The position numbers and the translations under genes are program-made. A model generated the notes under the pieces. That model searched no databases, was not told the DNA's origin, and saw only the letters and a program-made list of their open reading frames with translations. From Sialis fuliginosa (Eukaryota > Arthropoda > Insecta > Megaloptera > Sialidae), in NCBI GenBank assembly GCA_961205875.1, contig OY540809.1, forward strand, positions 15,140,267 to 15,204,266: a DNA stretch of 64,000 nt, given 5' to 3'. This document shows, in pieces, positions 42,973 through 54,756 of the stretch (position 1 is its first letter; each line of letters begins with the position of its first letter).

Positions 42973-43392
42973 GATACTCATAGTAAGAGTTCTGAGAGCC
43001 TGAATTGATTACTGATTGATTATAATAGCCAAGTTTCACTCACAGTCGTATTTTATTGATTGATTATTTCATACTAGTTGATAAACCAGCGACTTTTCGT
43101 GGAATTTGTATTTTTTTAGGTATCTAATCAATTTTTAGCCTAAATCCTTCCTCAGGATGCAAGCAAAATTTCATCAAGATCGGTTTAGTAGTTTATTCGT
43201 GAATAGGTAACAAACAGACATACATAGTTACTTTCGCATTTATTTATTAATATGAAGTACTCCATTATGTTCAATTTTAATTAAATTTTTATGTATTTGT
43301 TAAAAATAATACAAAAATGATTTTTTTAATAGATTGCATCACCAACGATTTGGCTAAAAATGGCAACACTGTCTAAACTCTTACATATACAT
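42973..43392. mobile_element. Mariner-like GATACTC MITE, copy split by a Helitron-like element
   Basis: Left half GGATACTCATAGTAAGAGTT ... TTTCACTCACAGTCGTATTT; right half TTGTTAAAAATAATACAAAA ... AAAAATGGCAACACTGTCTA, CTCTTACATATACATG. The interruption at 43074-43257 is a Helitron-like copy: ACTAGTTGATAAACCAGCGA ... GTTACTTTCGCATTTATTTA. Confidence 0.78.
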
Positions 43393-43429
43393 GTACATAC
43401 TAATTTTATCTAAGATTTATTTTATATAT

Positions 43430-44060
43430 TTAAGCCAGTGGCGTAGCTACTATGATACAAATTTCGGACCCTGGCAATTTTATAAGGTGGGGCCCTTCTC
43501 AGTAATAAAATATCTGCCATGGGAACCACGGGACTTTCTTATACGTAATCCTGACAGTGAACAGTTTACGTGATTCTTAATTTTTTAAAACACATTTCTG
43601 ACAAACTAATAAAAGATAAAATAAAATGAATGGGACATAAAGTATAGATAATATTATTCTCTACATTATGTATCAAATGATTTTTTTTAACGTTTTAACC
43701 GAAAACGGATGTTTACTCTACAATTTTTAACTAAATTAAAATTAAAATTTTTTTCGAAAAAATAAAATAGAACATAAATTATAGATATTAATATTACCTA
43801 CAATTTTTAACTTGACCATGTTTCTCTATTTTGCACTGTTTCAAAGTAATTCGAAAAACTCAAATATCGACGTAGGTAAATATCCGTATCCGGTTGAAAG
43901 ATCGTTTTCAAAAATAGGACGTTTTTTCCCCAGACAAAATTAATCTTAAATATACAATTTCATCCCTTCTACGATTTGTCGTATTTGAGTTACAGCGCTT
44001 ACAAATCGACAGGGTATAAAAAAATAAAAAAATTTTTTTTATTAATTAATATAACAAACT
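43430..44060. repeat. Dispersed repeat, copy paired with 53735-54420
   Basis: Shares GGGAxCCACGGGAxxTTCTT, ATACGTAATCCTGACAGTG, ATATTATTCTCTACATTATG, AACCGAAAACGGATGTTTAC, GCACTGTTTCAAAGTAATTC and TTCTACGATTTGTCGTATTT with the copy ten kilobases downstream. The left edge CCAGTGGCGTAGCTACTATG is hAT-terminus-like. No ORF. Confidence 0.7.
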
Positions 44061-44191
44061 GTATTCACGGTTACAATGGTATGAGTTTGCATTGTTGGAC
44101 ACGCCCATAGCTTATTTTTACAAGTCTAAAGTACTTTGCATACAACTGCACAGTGGATTATTCAATAATGTTCGGTATTACAGCCTAGCTA

Positions 44192-44470
44192 AGAAAATTT
44201 GGTAGCTAGCAAGCACTTTCAAATGGGATGACAGTTCTCTTGGAGATTCGTGAAGTGTTTAACAATATTCACGCACGCGTGGTATGTAAACACCAACGGT
44301 ATTAAAACAGTGGTGATGTTATGAAAATTATCTTGTACGGTAAGAGTCGCCAACTGTGTTAAAATAAGTTGAAGTTTCACTGTTGTAAATTCCAAAACAA
44401 ATCCATAGATAATATCACAACATTAATACCTCATTTGAAAGTGCTTGCAAGCTAGTAAATATTAGCTATT
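44192..44470. mobile_element. MITE with CTAGCAAGCACTTTCAAATGG termini, copy 2 (both termini intact)
   Basis: GTAGCTAGCAAGCACTTTCA at the left and TTTGAAAGTGCTTGCAAGCT at the right form inverted termini of about 27 bp. The interior matches copy 1, two kilobases away and in the same orientation. Confidence 0.82.
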
Positions 44471-45066
44471 CTGAAATACCAGACATAAGTGTATAATAAA
44501 CGTAAAGTACCATAGTTTGAAGAGCACTGGTGTTGTCCACAACTCACCACGTTGTTTGTTTTTCGTCAGAGGTACCAAATCGTGCGGTCACGCAAGGTGA
44601 GTGTGTAATAAACGTTAACAAGTAGAAAATTGGAGCAAACCATGCTTGCTTGAACACGTTATTAGTGAATTTATATTTTCTCTCGCAAACAGTATCATTT
44701 CTGTGCTCGTATGAAATTCTACGTACCTACCTACATCATAGTTTATTAATTCTCTTTTTCACGCACATTTACTCTACGTATAAAATTAATTTATGAGATT
44801 TTATATTATTGATCATAGTAATAAATTGTTTTCAAAGTTTTTAATAAATATAATAATAGTGTTTTTTTCGATTTGTTATACGTCATTAACGTTTACACAA
44901 TTTCTACCAATTTTCGAGGACTAAAAAACTACAAAATTGAATTCAAAAATAGAAATTTTATAAAAATGCAATTTTCTTAACTTATTCGAAAATAAATGTT
45001 ATACTGAATTATTTTTGTTTTTGAAAAATATTTCACTAATAATTTTTAATTATACAAGAATGTAAT
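44471..45066. other. Mostly unique AT-rich DNA
   Basis: GCACTGGTGTTGTCCACAAC and TCACCACGTTGTTTG near 44525, and TACCAAATCGTGCGGTCACG near 44570, are unique GC patches. No exon recognised. Confidence 0.35.
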
Positions 45067-45755
45067 GTTCTAGCACCAGTCTTGGATAATACCCCAGTGT
45101 TGAACGCATGTTTAATTAAATGTATTAAATTAGTAATATTTATTGATATTTTACCTTGCTCTTAAAACTACCAAGACTGGTGCTTTTATTATTATTAATA
45201 TTATATTATATATTATTTTCTATGGTAAGTTATTTTCTATAAGTAAGTACTCCTTATTTTCTTATTTTTAAGTTGATATTTGAAAAATTAATATTTGAAC
45301 TATAAAATTTATCTAAAAAATTTTAAATTTAAGATTTCATTAAAAGTACGTAATGTTTATTGTATAGAAAATGAAGTGTAAAGTTGAAATTTTCAAACCG
45401 CAAGTCTGTATCTCAAACCGTCCTCGATATATGACCTCTTACAATTAGAGTTTTATTTTTTTCAAAATTTTGTAGAAAAATGGCCGTAACTTTTGAACAG
45501 GTGGTCAGATTTGATTTTAGTTGACGGATGAAATCAGTGTGTTAAAATCTAATAATATAATAATAATCTATAATTTAAGAAAACTAACTATATTTGCTGA
45601 CTTTGGTAATTAAATTGATTTAATAAAGAGGTACTTACTTGTTTTATTAATTAGTAACATGAGTTCATGAGAATTACAAAAAAAAACCCACCAATACCAA
45701 AAAACAGTATACATTGCTCTTAAAGCAGTCAAGACTGGTGCCAGTACCTTATATT
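45067..45755 (+). mobile_element. GGTACTGGC MITE family, deleted copy 6 and partial copy 7 around a fold-back relative
   Basis: 45067-45188 has both termini (TAGCACCAGTCTTGGATAAT and AACTACCAAGACTGGTGCTT) with nearly all interior deleted. 45290-45560 is one arm of the fold-back family of 35337-35865 (CAAACCGCAAGTCTGTATCT). 45568-45755 is the right third of another MITE copy, ending AGACTGGTGCCAGTACCTTA. Confidence 0.75.
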
Positions 45756-46630
45756 GTATTGACAACTGAGCTCTCAAATAAAATTAAAACTAAATATTTT
45801 ATTATTTTTTTTTGTAGTTATATTATAAAACCAAAAAAAGTAGAGGAATATGAAAATAAATGTATTTGTTATTAAAAAATATTAATACTACATTCCAAGC
45901 TGAACTAAAGTACTTCATGAACAAGGTTATTCTTAAGTCTTTCAAGTGCGCCCGCATTTCCGTTTATAAAAACATGTCAACATAAAAATACTTCATCTTG
46001 TATTTACACTGCTATAAAAACTCCCATAATACTCATACATATTATGTTTGTAAGTTGTTTTTTTAAAGTATTTAGGAACCTAGTTAGTGTCAACATATGT
46101 TTATTTAAAGCTAATTATCCATTTAAAAAAGTTTACTGTTACATTTTACCGAAATTTAATACAGTAGAGATACTCAGTTCTGACAGCCCAAATCGAGTTT
46201 ATCAATCGATATCATTCAATACTTTTAAATTATGTTTCAGTTTTAATTTTATTTTTTTCATGATTACTAAAAATAATATATAGGTAAGTAAATGAATTTT
46301 TGATTAAATCGCGTTTAGCTAAAAATGGCGACTTGGATTGTAAATAAAGAAGAAAATTTTGTTACTTTTCGTAAAATAAACAATGAAAATATTTTTCATT
46401 ACCTTTTACAATTTCTCGATATATCTAGGTAACACCAAAAAATTGATTTAGAGAACGCGGGTTCCTAGGTGAAACGCGCCGACTAAATCAGTTTAATTGG
46501 TTTATCGCAGATTAAATTTATAACCTCGGTTAACACCGGGTCAAGTGCGCAAGTATTTATAATAATTTTCACAACCTTCCAACTTGTGTGATTTTTTCTT
46601 TACAACCCGATACACAAATAACATAATCTG
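45756..46630. repeat. AT-rich DNA with a deleted GATACTC MITE
   Basis: 46165-46330 has AGATACTCAGTTCTGACAGC, ATTACTAAAAATAATATATA and TAGCTAAAAATGGCGACTT, the two halves of the mariner-like MITE with deletions. 46500-46560 is a 3' fragment of the CTCAGTAACTACTGAA element (CGGGTCAAGTGCGCAAGTA). No gene. Confidence 0.55.
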
Positions 46631-46743
46631 TCAATATAAGAATCGAGTTCACAACAAATTAAACACAACAATAGTATAAATACAGTGACGACAAGCGAGC
46701 AAGTCCGAGGCAAGCGAATGTGTTAAATAGTTGGCTTTGAGCC

Positions 46744-46793
46744 AGCACACACACACATATACACAAACACACACACACACAAACACATACAAA
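46744..46793. repeat. (CA)n microsatellite
   Basis: Imperfect CA/TA dinucleotide repeat. The 81-codon minus-strand ORF covering it (Val/Cys runs) is a translation of the repeat. Confidence 0.85.
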
Positions 46794-46894
46794 TGAGAAG
46801 ACAATGCCAATCTGAAACGGCAGCTGTTCGACGTACGTACGAATGTATTATTAATAAGAGAGTGATACCAAATACTGCGGTAAGAATGAAACAT

Positions 46895-49331
46895 AGCTAT
46901 TGTTAATGGTTTTTAAAATATACCAAGAGTACCATGGAACATTTGATATGCGGGGATCGCTTGCCAAAAGGATTTTAATCAAATACTGGCTAGTTTTTAT
47001 TTATTTTGTCCAGTGACGGGTGTAAGGTATTTTTCTGAAAGTTAAAAAAATATCTCGGAGTCCAAATTTTGTAAATAACTTAACACCTGAGAGGAAAGAT
47101 CGTCAAAATAAAATCGTATACTAAACGGTTCAAAAAAAGAAAAAATATGTTTAAAACATAAATTATAATAAAAACTTGTAGAGAACGTTATTTTCCATAT
47201 ATTTTATTAGTCAGAAATATTTATTTAATATAATTAGAAACACGTACACTGTTCAATCACAATATTACGTATAAGAAAACCCCACTCATTTCGAATCACT
47301 CCAAAAATAGATAATCCAAAATGTTTTATCTCGGGAATTATATAGAATTTGCAAATGCTAAGCTAAAGCTACCTGTGTTATGAATTTGCTCAGGATTTTA
47401 GAGCAGTGATAATAAATGATTAAAAATGTAATCTTATGCATTTTATGAGGTACACATGTCACCACTGCTTTATAATCGCTAATTTCTATGTGACGCGCAT
47501 ATGTCATATAACCAAACCATTGATTAGAACTGTCAGTGGGCTGTCATTCATATTTAATACTCCGCAGATAGTGAGCAAATTCTCTATACTATCTTTCGAA
47601 TTTGTGTTCTTGTTAAATATACGCGAATATTTCATAAACACATTTATACAAAATCTAACTCGGTTACTAATAGTTCTCATAAACATAAACACTCTGAAAT
47701 TATAGCAGTTACTGGATCATTAAATGTACGTTATTCCTGAATGCCAGACATAAAATTCTAAAGCCAGTATTTCAAGATAGGTTGTTTTTGCAATAGACAT
47801 TTTTTACAAAGTTGATATCGTTCGTCTCTGTGCGAACGCTACACTGCCTGCTCTACAGAATGGAATGTAAAATAAACAAAAAAAAACATGCTATAAAATG
47901 TGTCTCTAAATATAGTTAATAATATAAATACAGACGAGGATGTCGATGTTAAAAAAGCAGCATCATTTGATTTTTGCAAGCCGAATTCTTTTAAGATTAC
48001 TCGACCAAATTATATACATATGTATGTATTACAATACATTTTTGGTATAAGTGTTAATTGCACATCCCAAGCATAGCTTAGAATGTGGTCTATTATCGTC
48101 CTATTTTTTAGCGTATATACATTGATTAAATGAGCATTATATCTTAAATTTCTTCAGTAACCTACTTAAAAGTTTACATTTTCTGAAAGAGAACATTACA
48201 GTCTCCATATTTACTTAATCGATTGATTTTAATTTTCTGTCATAAAAATATAAACAAAGTTCAATTTGTTATTTTAGACAATAATTTTATTTATTTTTTA
48301 TTTTATTAAACCTTTTGAATTCGCTTCATCTATTTGCAGAATAGACCCATATTAAACTAGAGGTAAGGAAAATTGCAGTTTATTTTAATATTTTTACGTA
48401 TTTTTAGCTTATCAAAATCGGTTCAGTAGTTTTCAAGTTAGAATTGAAATAGATATGTAGGGATAATTGTATTAGAAATACAAAGATGCAATTGACAAAT
48501 ATTTACACCAGCAGAAAATATCATATTTCATATTATTTATCATAGAAATAAACAAAATAAAAATAAAATGTATTTATTTAATGAATGTTTTTAAATAATA
48601 AAAATTAATTACTATAAAGTCTGAAGCCAAAGAAAACAAAAGGTTATTTTTATAAACATTATCCACGTGTCCTATTTTTAATACTTATCAAGATACGGCC
48701 TACATCAAACATATACATATATTCAGTTTAACTAATCTAAAATGATAAATAGATTTACACATTTTTATAACAACATAATAGCACCACCGGGATAATAAGT
48801 GTAGGGCACATTGACACTTAAATTAGATAATTGAATCTGAGGGTCAAAGAAAAGGACATATTAAGCACAATAACCAACAACACTATATTTATATATTAAG
48901 CATCATTTACACTAACTCAATAAAGTCAACCCTACTATCTATAATAAATGTGAAAAAGTATTTTAGAACTCATCTATTGTTGAAAAATATTGAAAAAAAA
49001 ATTGCGTACTCAAATGTAAAGATTTGTTTTATTACATATTTTTTCATATACATATGTATATCAGCATATGAAAAACTAATATTATTAGTTTCATTGCATT
49101 TGTATGTTCCACGAATGTTCTAGATAATGTCATTCAATAATATTTTATTTTAATTTCTAATTTTTAGTATTAAAATGCTTGGGGTTTTATATTTCTGATA
49201 AACACATTTAAATAACATTCAGAAACAAAAAATTTCATACTATCAAAAATGTTCATTTTTTTTGGCTAAAATAACAGTTAAAATACGCAATAAGGTCATA
49301 AACATAAGTATGTACTAATATTGTTTATGTA
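46895..49331. other. AT-rich DNA with one dispersed repeat
   Basis: 48055-48300 is copy 2 of the 14813-15080 repeat (TTACATTTTCTGAAAGAGAA, ACAAAGTTCAATTTGTTATT). 48345-48430 holds a single AGACCCATATTAAACTAGAG unit related to the 26330-28100 minisatellite plus CGGTTCAGTAGTTTTCAAG. ORFs at 47436-47705 on both strands are mutual shadows without a domain. Otherwise nothing recognised. Confidence 0.45.
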
Positions 49332-50664
49332 TTATACAGGGTGTCCCAAGACTGTGTCAAAGTTCAATATTTCATTTATTATAACAAAACTTTAAATACA
49401 AAAGTTGTTAGGTTAGACAAGCCGCATATTTTAAAAATAGTTATATTTATATAGGGTGCCCCATAAGTGCGTTACAAATCAAAGTTATGTTTTTTTAAAT
49501 ACAATGCGTATATTTTTAATTGATCATCTAAAAGCATTTATTTTTCTGAATATTTTGATATAAGCATGTGTAGGTTTATACTGAGCGGTTTAGAAATTAT
49601 GACCATTTTTGTAAGAAAATTGGGTTATTTTCAACACCTTGTAATTTTCTAATTACAACAAAAAAACTTTTGTTTTCTGCCAAAAATAATTTTGGCATAT
49701 GCTCTATTATTGCGATATTACATCAAACATTTACAAAATTGTATTCTTTGTACAGGGTGTATCAAAACTCTGAACTTAACTTTTTTCAAAATTTTCAAAT
49801 GGAACACCCTATATATTTTCACATTTTCGAATTGCCTGTTCAATTCTAAATACATTTTAAAAACTATGTTCTATACCTAAATCCAGCCGTTAAAAAGTTA
49901 TTTGAAGATTTAATTGAATTTGAATGATAGGTCTTAACGCCGTTGGTGGACATTTTGAACAAAAAAAATTAACTTTTGTGTATCATTTTGTTTATTTAAT
50001 TTCTAGATTTTCATGTTGTTAAAGTTTGTAAGTTCTAGCAAATTGTTTTATGGATAATAATAAAATTGTATTGTATTTATAAAACATGTTAAGATTTAAA
50101 AAATTTTCAAATAAACTTTTTAACGGCTGGATTTAGGTATAGAACATAGTTTTTAAAATGTATTTAGAATTGAACAGGCAATTCGAAAATGTGAAAATAT
50201 ATAGGGTGTTCCATTTGAAAATTTTGAAAAAAGTTAAGTTCAGAATTTTGATACACCCTGTACAAAGAATACAACTTTGTAAATGTTTGATGTAATATCG
50301 CAATAATAGAGCATATGCCAAAATTATTTTTGGCAGAAAACAAAAGTTTTTTTGTTGTAATTAGAAAATTACAAGGTGTTGAAAATAACCCAATTTTCTT
50401 ACAAAAATGGTCATAATTTCTAAACCGCTCAGTATATCCAGAAAAATAAATGCTTTTAGATGATCAATCAAAAATATACGCATTGTATTTAAAAAAACAT
50501 AACTTTGATTTGTAACGCACTTATGGGGCACCCTATATAAATATAACTATTTTTAAAATATGCGGCTTGTCTAACCTAACAACTTTTGTATTTAAAGTTT
50601 TCTTCCATTTGTTATAATAAATGAAATATTGAACTTTGACACAGTCTTGGGACACCCTGTATAA
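49332..50664. mobile_element. 1.33-kb fold-back element with about 570-bp arms
   Basis: Left arm about 49332-49908, right arm about 50100-50664, spacer about 190 bp. Ends are TATACAGGGTGTCCCAAGAC and its exact complement. Several internal CAGGGTGT motifs (49755, 50257) and AGGGTGCCCCATAAGTGCG recur in both arms. Arms differ by few substitutions plus a 25-30-bp insertion in the left arm near 49545. Each arm encodes the same meaningless 62-codon ORF. Flanks are TATA on both sides. No transposase. Confidence 0.92.
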
Positions 50665-52954
50665 ACAAATTTTACTTTTCTATAAGTATTTAAATTAAAT
50701 ATTTTATAATTTGATTTTGATCGTTTATTGCATCTAGATTTACATTATTTTTGACTCAAACAGTACCTGACATACATCCCTAAGCAAATCAACCCTAAAT
50801 TATACAGAAGTGAATTCTATTTAATTTTAAACTCGCCCGGTCTCGACTCGAACGTGCCAATGCGAATGTACCCAAAAGTATATAATGGTTGACACAGAAT
50901 AACCATTAATGTCGCCGACAGTGAACTGTTCAACTTTATTACAGTTACAAAAGTTTAGTCTTAGTTTATCCAAGGGCGCAATCATAATAATTACAAAGAA
51001 AAACTCTTTCAAAGAGTTTTTCCTTTTCCGCCAACCTCAATAATCGATTCTACTAGTTTTTCTATATAGTTTAGAGACAATATAAATTTCGAGGTTTTTT
51101 CTGGGCATTTATTTTGTTTCAGACATTTTAAATTATTAATAGAATTCGCGGCTTATATTTCTTTGGAGATTGGGAAAACTATGAAAGTAAAGCCATTTTA
51201 ACGTGATCATTCAGCGAAACACTATAAAAAAATGTGAAGAAAAATCAAAAGTGTATATATTTTTTTTTATTTGCATTTTGTTTTCATGATGTTAATTTTG
51301 TATAAAATGGCATATAAGGAAATTGATATTCGTGTTTAGTATATTTTAGTAAAAAAAATATTTTTAATATAATTTTTAATTTACATACAAAAATAATAAA
51401 CAAATAGTGGGCTGGAGGATAGTACTGAATATTTACAATTACATTTTTTTTAAATTAAAGTCACTTTTCGCGTACAAAGGGATAAAAATACAATCAATTT
51501 TTGTCGATTTTCGTGTCCAAAGGGTTAAGAAAATATTATTTGATTTAATATTAAATTCAACGAACTTAATACGAGAGATATTTTTGTTTAATTGAACTAT
51601 TTTCCCCGCAAATATATTATAAATAATATTGAAATTTTCTAAGTTGGATAAAAACTAAACCTCAAACCGTGATAATTTTAATTGTTGGTGCGAGCAATAT
51701 TTTTTACTCATAAAAATTTTATGTTCTGATTTATTTTCTAATATACTAATCAATATCATATATTATGTATATAGGTGCAATTTATACCTATATCGATTTG
51801 CGATAACTGATGTAAAAACAAACACAAATTCATAAAATTTTGACTTATTATAATAATAATTTTTTGAAAAAGAAATGGAATAAATATTCTTTTTTATTTG
51901 TTTAGTTGTAAATTTCTCATCAAATATTTATGACTTCCTATTTTTTCCCACCCATCAAAGATTAATCTTTTAACATTAAACCTTTAAAATAATATTATTT
52001 TTATTACCCCGTATTATTCAATTATGAAACCAGTATAGCTTATAAAAATAATAAGATAATTACTTGTTATTATAATTTAAAATACATTTAGAAGTTTTTG
52101 AATGTAATTTAAATGGTAATACTGAAATTTTCATTTAGATAATTATATTTTAGAGTAATTCATTTACTATAAAGAATTTGGTCCTTACCAAAACATAACC
52201 CTACACTTTCTGTAGGGTATCAAATTTAAATGACGGCTGTATGATATTTTTATTAATTTTTTAAATAGAAATCAGCAGTGATGGTTGGTTTTCACCACTG
52301 CTCTAAAATCTCAATTAAGTTCTGAAAGATTTGACACCCTGTAGAATGAGTTTTGTTAGATTTTTGTCGCGAGATAATTTTTATTTCTAGAGTATAAAGA
52401 AAATAAGTAAAGAGTTAATCGTATTGGCAACACTGTCCTAATTTAATTTCAATTTTACCTAACACATGATCAAAAACAACCATTTTATTTTTCATTTTAT
52501 TTACAAAAAAAATCGTATACAAAAAAATAACTCAACAGTTAAATTATTTATTTTTCATTTAACTTTGCAGAGATAAACAAAAATATATGTTAATTAAGCT
52601 AATGAGTGCGCCTCATTAACTACCTGATCAAATAACACTGTATAAAAACAAAACTAAAAAACAAAAACGGTTTAATTATAAACAAGTACCCATTACTTGT
52701 TAATTAAATCAAGTTGAATCATTTAATCATTAAATATTACCATTCGAATGCACATTTTTTTTGCTTTATATTTGTATATTATACCTAATGGTCGATTCCA
52801 CGGTAACTTTTACATTTATACATACTTTTGATTACAACAAACTATGCATTGATACTGTTAATTATTAATTTAATTAACCCGGTTCATAGAAATTTTCACT
52901 CTAAAATAAACAAGAAATGTGTGTTTCATTATCATTGGTATTATAATAATATAA
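50665..52954. other. AT-rich DNA with one unique island at 50825-51020
   Basis: 50825-51000 (ACTCGCCCGGTCTCGACTCG, AACGTGCCAATGCGAATGTA, TGTCGCCGACAGTGAACTG) is unique and GC-richer. A perfect 12-bp hairpin, GAAAAACTCTTT with a 1-nt loop, lies at 50998-51022. 52180-52350 carries CACCACTGCTCTAAAATCTC, a motif shared with 2303 and 42412. No gene recognised. Confidence 0.4.
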
Positions 52955-53346
52955 TAACATACTGGCACTAGTCTCCAACGCTTTAAGAGCAAGGTATATC
53001 TGTTATGGGCACCCAGTAATTGACACTTGCTAATGATTACAATACACTACGACATAAAAATTATAAAATAAAAAATCGTAAAATTTGAAACAATGTAAAG
53101 CAGATACTATGATAATATAATAATTAATAAATTGATTACACTAATAATAAGTTAAAATGTCCACCATTTTGACACCTATTGACCGATTGTCATCAAATTA
53201 AGCTGTTTTACAGTTATGTGTCTATAGATTATGATTTAGTAATGGCAGTAATTAAAATCTACAAATATTTCTAATTTAGTACATTTAATTTAAAAAGTGC
53301 CCAACACTGGGGTATTGTCCAAGACTGGTGGCACTACCTTATATAC
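52955..53346 (-). mobile_element. GGTACTGGC MITE family, copy 8 (3' part deleted)
   Basis: Minus-strand copy: TACTGGCACTAGTCTCCAAC, GGGCACCCAGTAATTGACAC, TTTTGACACCTATTGACCGA, and the terminus CCAAGACTGGTGGCACTACC TTATAT. Interior TACTTGTTTTATTAGTAAC portion absent. Confidence 0.8.
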
Positions 53347-53734
53347 TCATTATTACTATATGAATTCATACAAAAGTCTGTTCTGTTTAAGGTTCGTTTT
53401 CTCTTGCTATGATTGGCCCATCAGTAACTTCCATTCCATCTTGTGTCTCTGTATTCTTTAACACACATACACATGCACAAACACACTTCTCTAAGAAAAA
53501 AAGCAACCACGAATGAGCTGTCTGAAAAGGCTAAACTAGCATACAAGAATACATGAAAAAGAAAAAGAAAAATCAAATACGCTTTTATTAATGTCTTACC
53601 GGCTTTTATTCAATAGTCATTCCATTCTTTACTGATAATAAACATTTTTTTTGAGAACTAAATACCGGTCACTCATGTTACATTTACAATTGAAGTGTTT
53701 TTGTTTTTATAGAATAAAATTAAAATACAATATC
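53347..53734. other. Mostly unique DNA, nothing recognised
   Basis: 53395-53535 is moderately GC-rich (CTTGCTATGATTGGCCCATC, short CA run). No frame or repeat match. Confidence 0.35.
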
Positions 53735-54420
53735 TGCAATGGGAGCCACGGGAAATTCTTATACGTAATTCTGACAGTGTACGTGATTCCTATTTTATTA
53801 AAATATATTTTTGACAGACTAAAAGATAGAATATAATGAAAGGGACATAAACTATAGCTAATATTATTCTCTACATTATGTGTCAAATTAATTTTTTTGA
53901 ATGTAATAACTTAATTAACCGAAAACGAATGTTTACTACTGTCAATTTTTGAATTTTCGAATTATTTTTGAAATAAGAAAAACAAATTTTAGATAAAAAA
54001 TGTCGATAATGTTATTATCTATAGGTATATCTTATAAAATCTATAGATAATAATATTACCTTCAATTTTTTACTTGACCATTTTTCTCTAATTCGCACTG
54101 TTTCAAAGTAATTTGAAAAATTTAAAAATCGAAGTCAGTAAACATTCATACCTAATTGAAAGATCGTTTTAAAAAATAAGAGGTTTTCTTCTCAGACAAA
54201 AATTAATCTTAAATATAAAATTTCACCCTTCTACGATTTGTCGTATTTGAGTTACAGCGCTTACAGACCGACAGACAGACATACGCACAGACATCATGGC
54301 GAAAATAGTAAGAATTGATTCGGGAAAGGTCAAAATGGAAAATTCTATCAAAATCCGGATTTCGACAAAAAATCGGCTTCACTATACTTACTTCCTTATA
54401 CTATACTTATGTATATTTCA
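53735..54420. repeat. Dispersed repeat, longest copy
   Basis: Same order of blocks as 43430-44060, and further right CAGACATCATGGCGAAAATA, GGGAAAGGTCAAAATGGAAA, AATCCGGATTTCGACAAAAA, then a CTATACTTACTTCCTTATA simple-repeat end. Related pieces: 40230-40340, 55180-55580, 56320-56590. The simple-repeat end suggests a retroposon 3' end; class unproven. Confidence 0.7.
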
Positions 54421-54470
54421 TATACATGGGTATAAGAAAGTAAAATAGGTAAATGTTAACTGTTACCAAC

Positions 54471-54756
54471 ATACAGAATGATTCAGGACTGTTGCAGGTC
54501 GTGCTAAACTTTGACAATTTCAGCAAATCAATTTTGCAAATCAGTTTTGTTTCAGTCGCACCGTGTGCGGAGGGCCATTACGCTACACGTGCAAAGTCAC
54601 CAAACGGTTGCTTGTGCAACTGGTTTGCGGTTCTCGTTGCAAAACGGTTGCTCCGTGTGCCTAAATTGGAAAAAATATTTTAAGAAAAAAACTTTTATAT
54701 GAACATGTTTTTTGCTTAAAATATTTGTTTATGTACAACGTCCTGAATCATTCTAT
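54471..54756. mobile_element. MITE with AGAATGATTCAGGAC termini
   Basis: Left ACAGAATGATTCAGGACTGT and right GTCCTGAATCATTCTAT are inverted. The CpG-rich interior (CGCACCGTGTGCGGAGGGCC, GTTGCAAAACGGTTGCTCCG) repeats AACGGTTGCT and CCGTGTGC. Two plus-strand ORFs here are by-products of its GC content. Confidence 0.8.

Noticed and set aside
46649..46894. 81-codon ORF with Val/Cys runs
   Set aside because: Translation of a CA microsatellite.
49692..50321. Two nearly identical 62-residue proteins on opposite strands, suggesting a duplicated gene
   Set aside because: They are the two arms of one fold-back element. The reading frame is incidental and has no homology I recognise.
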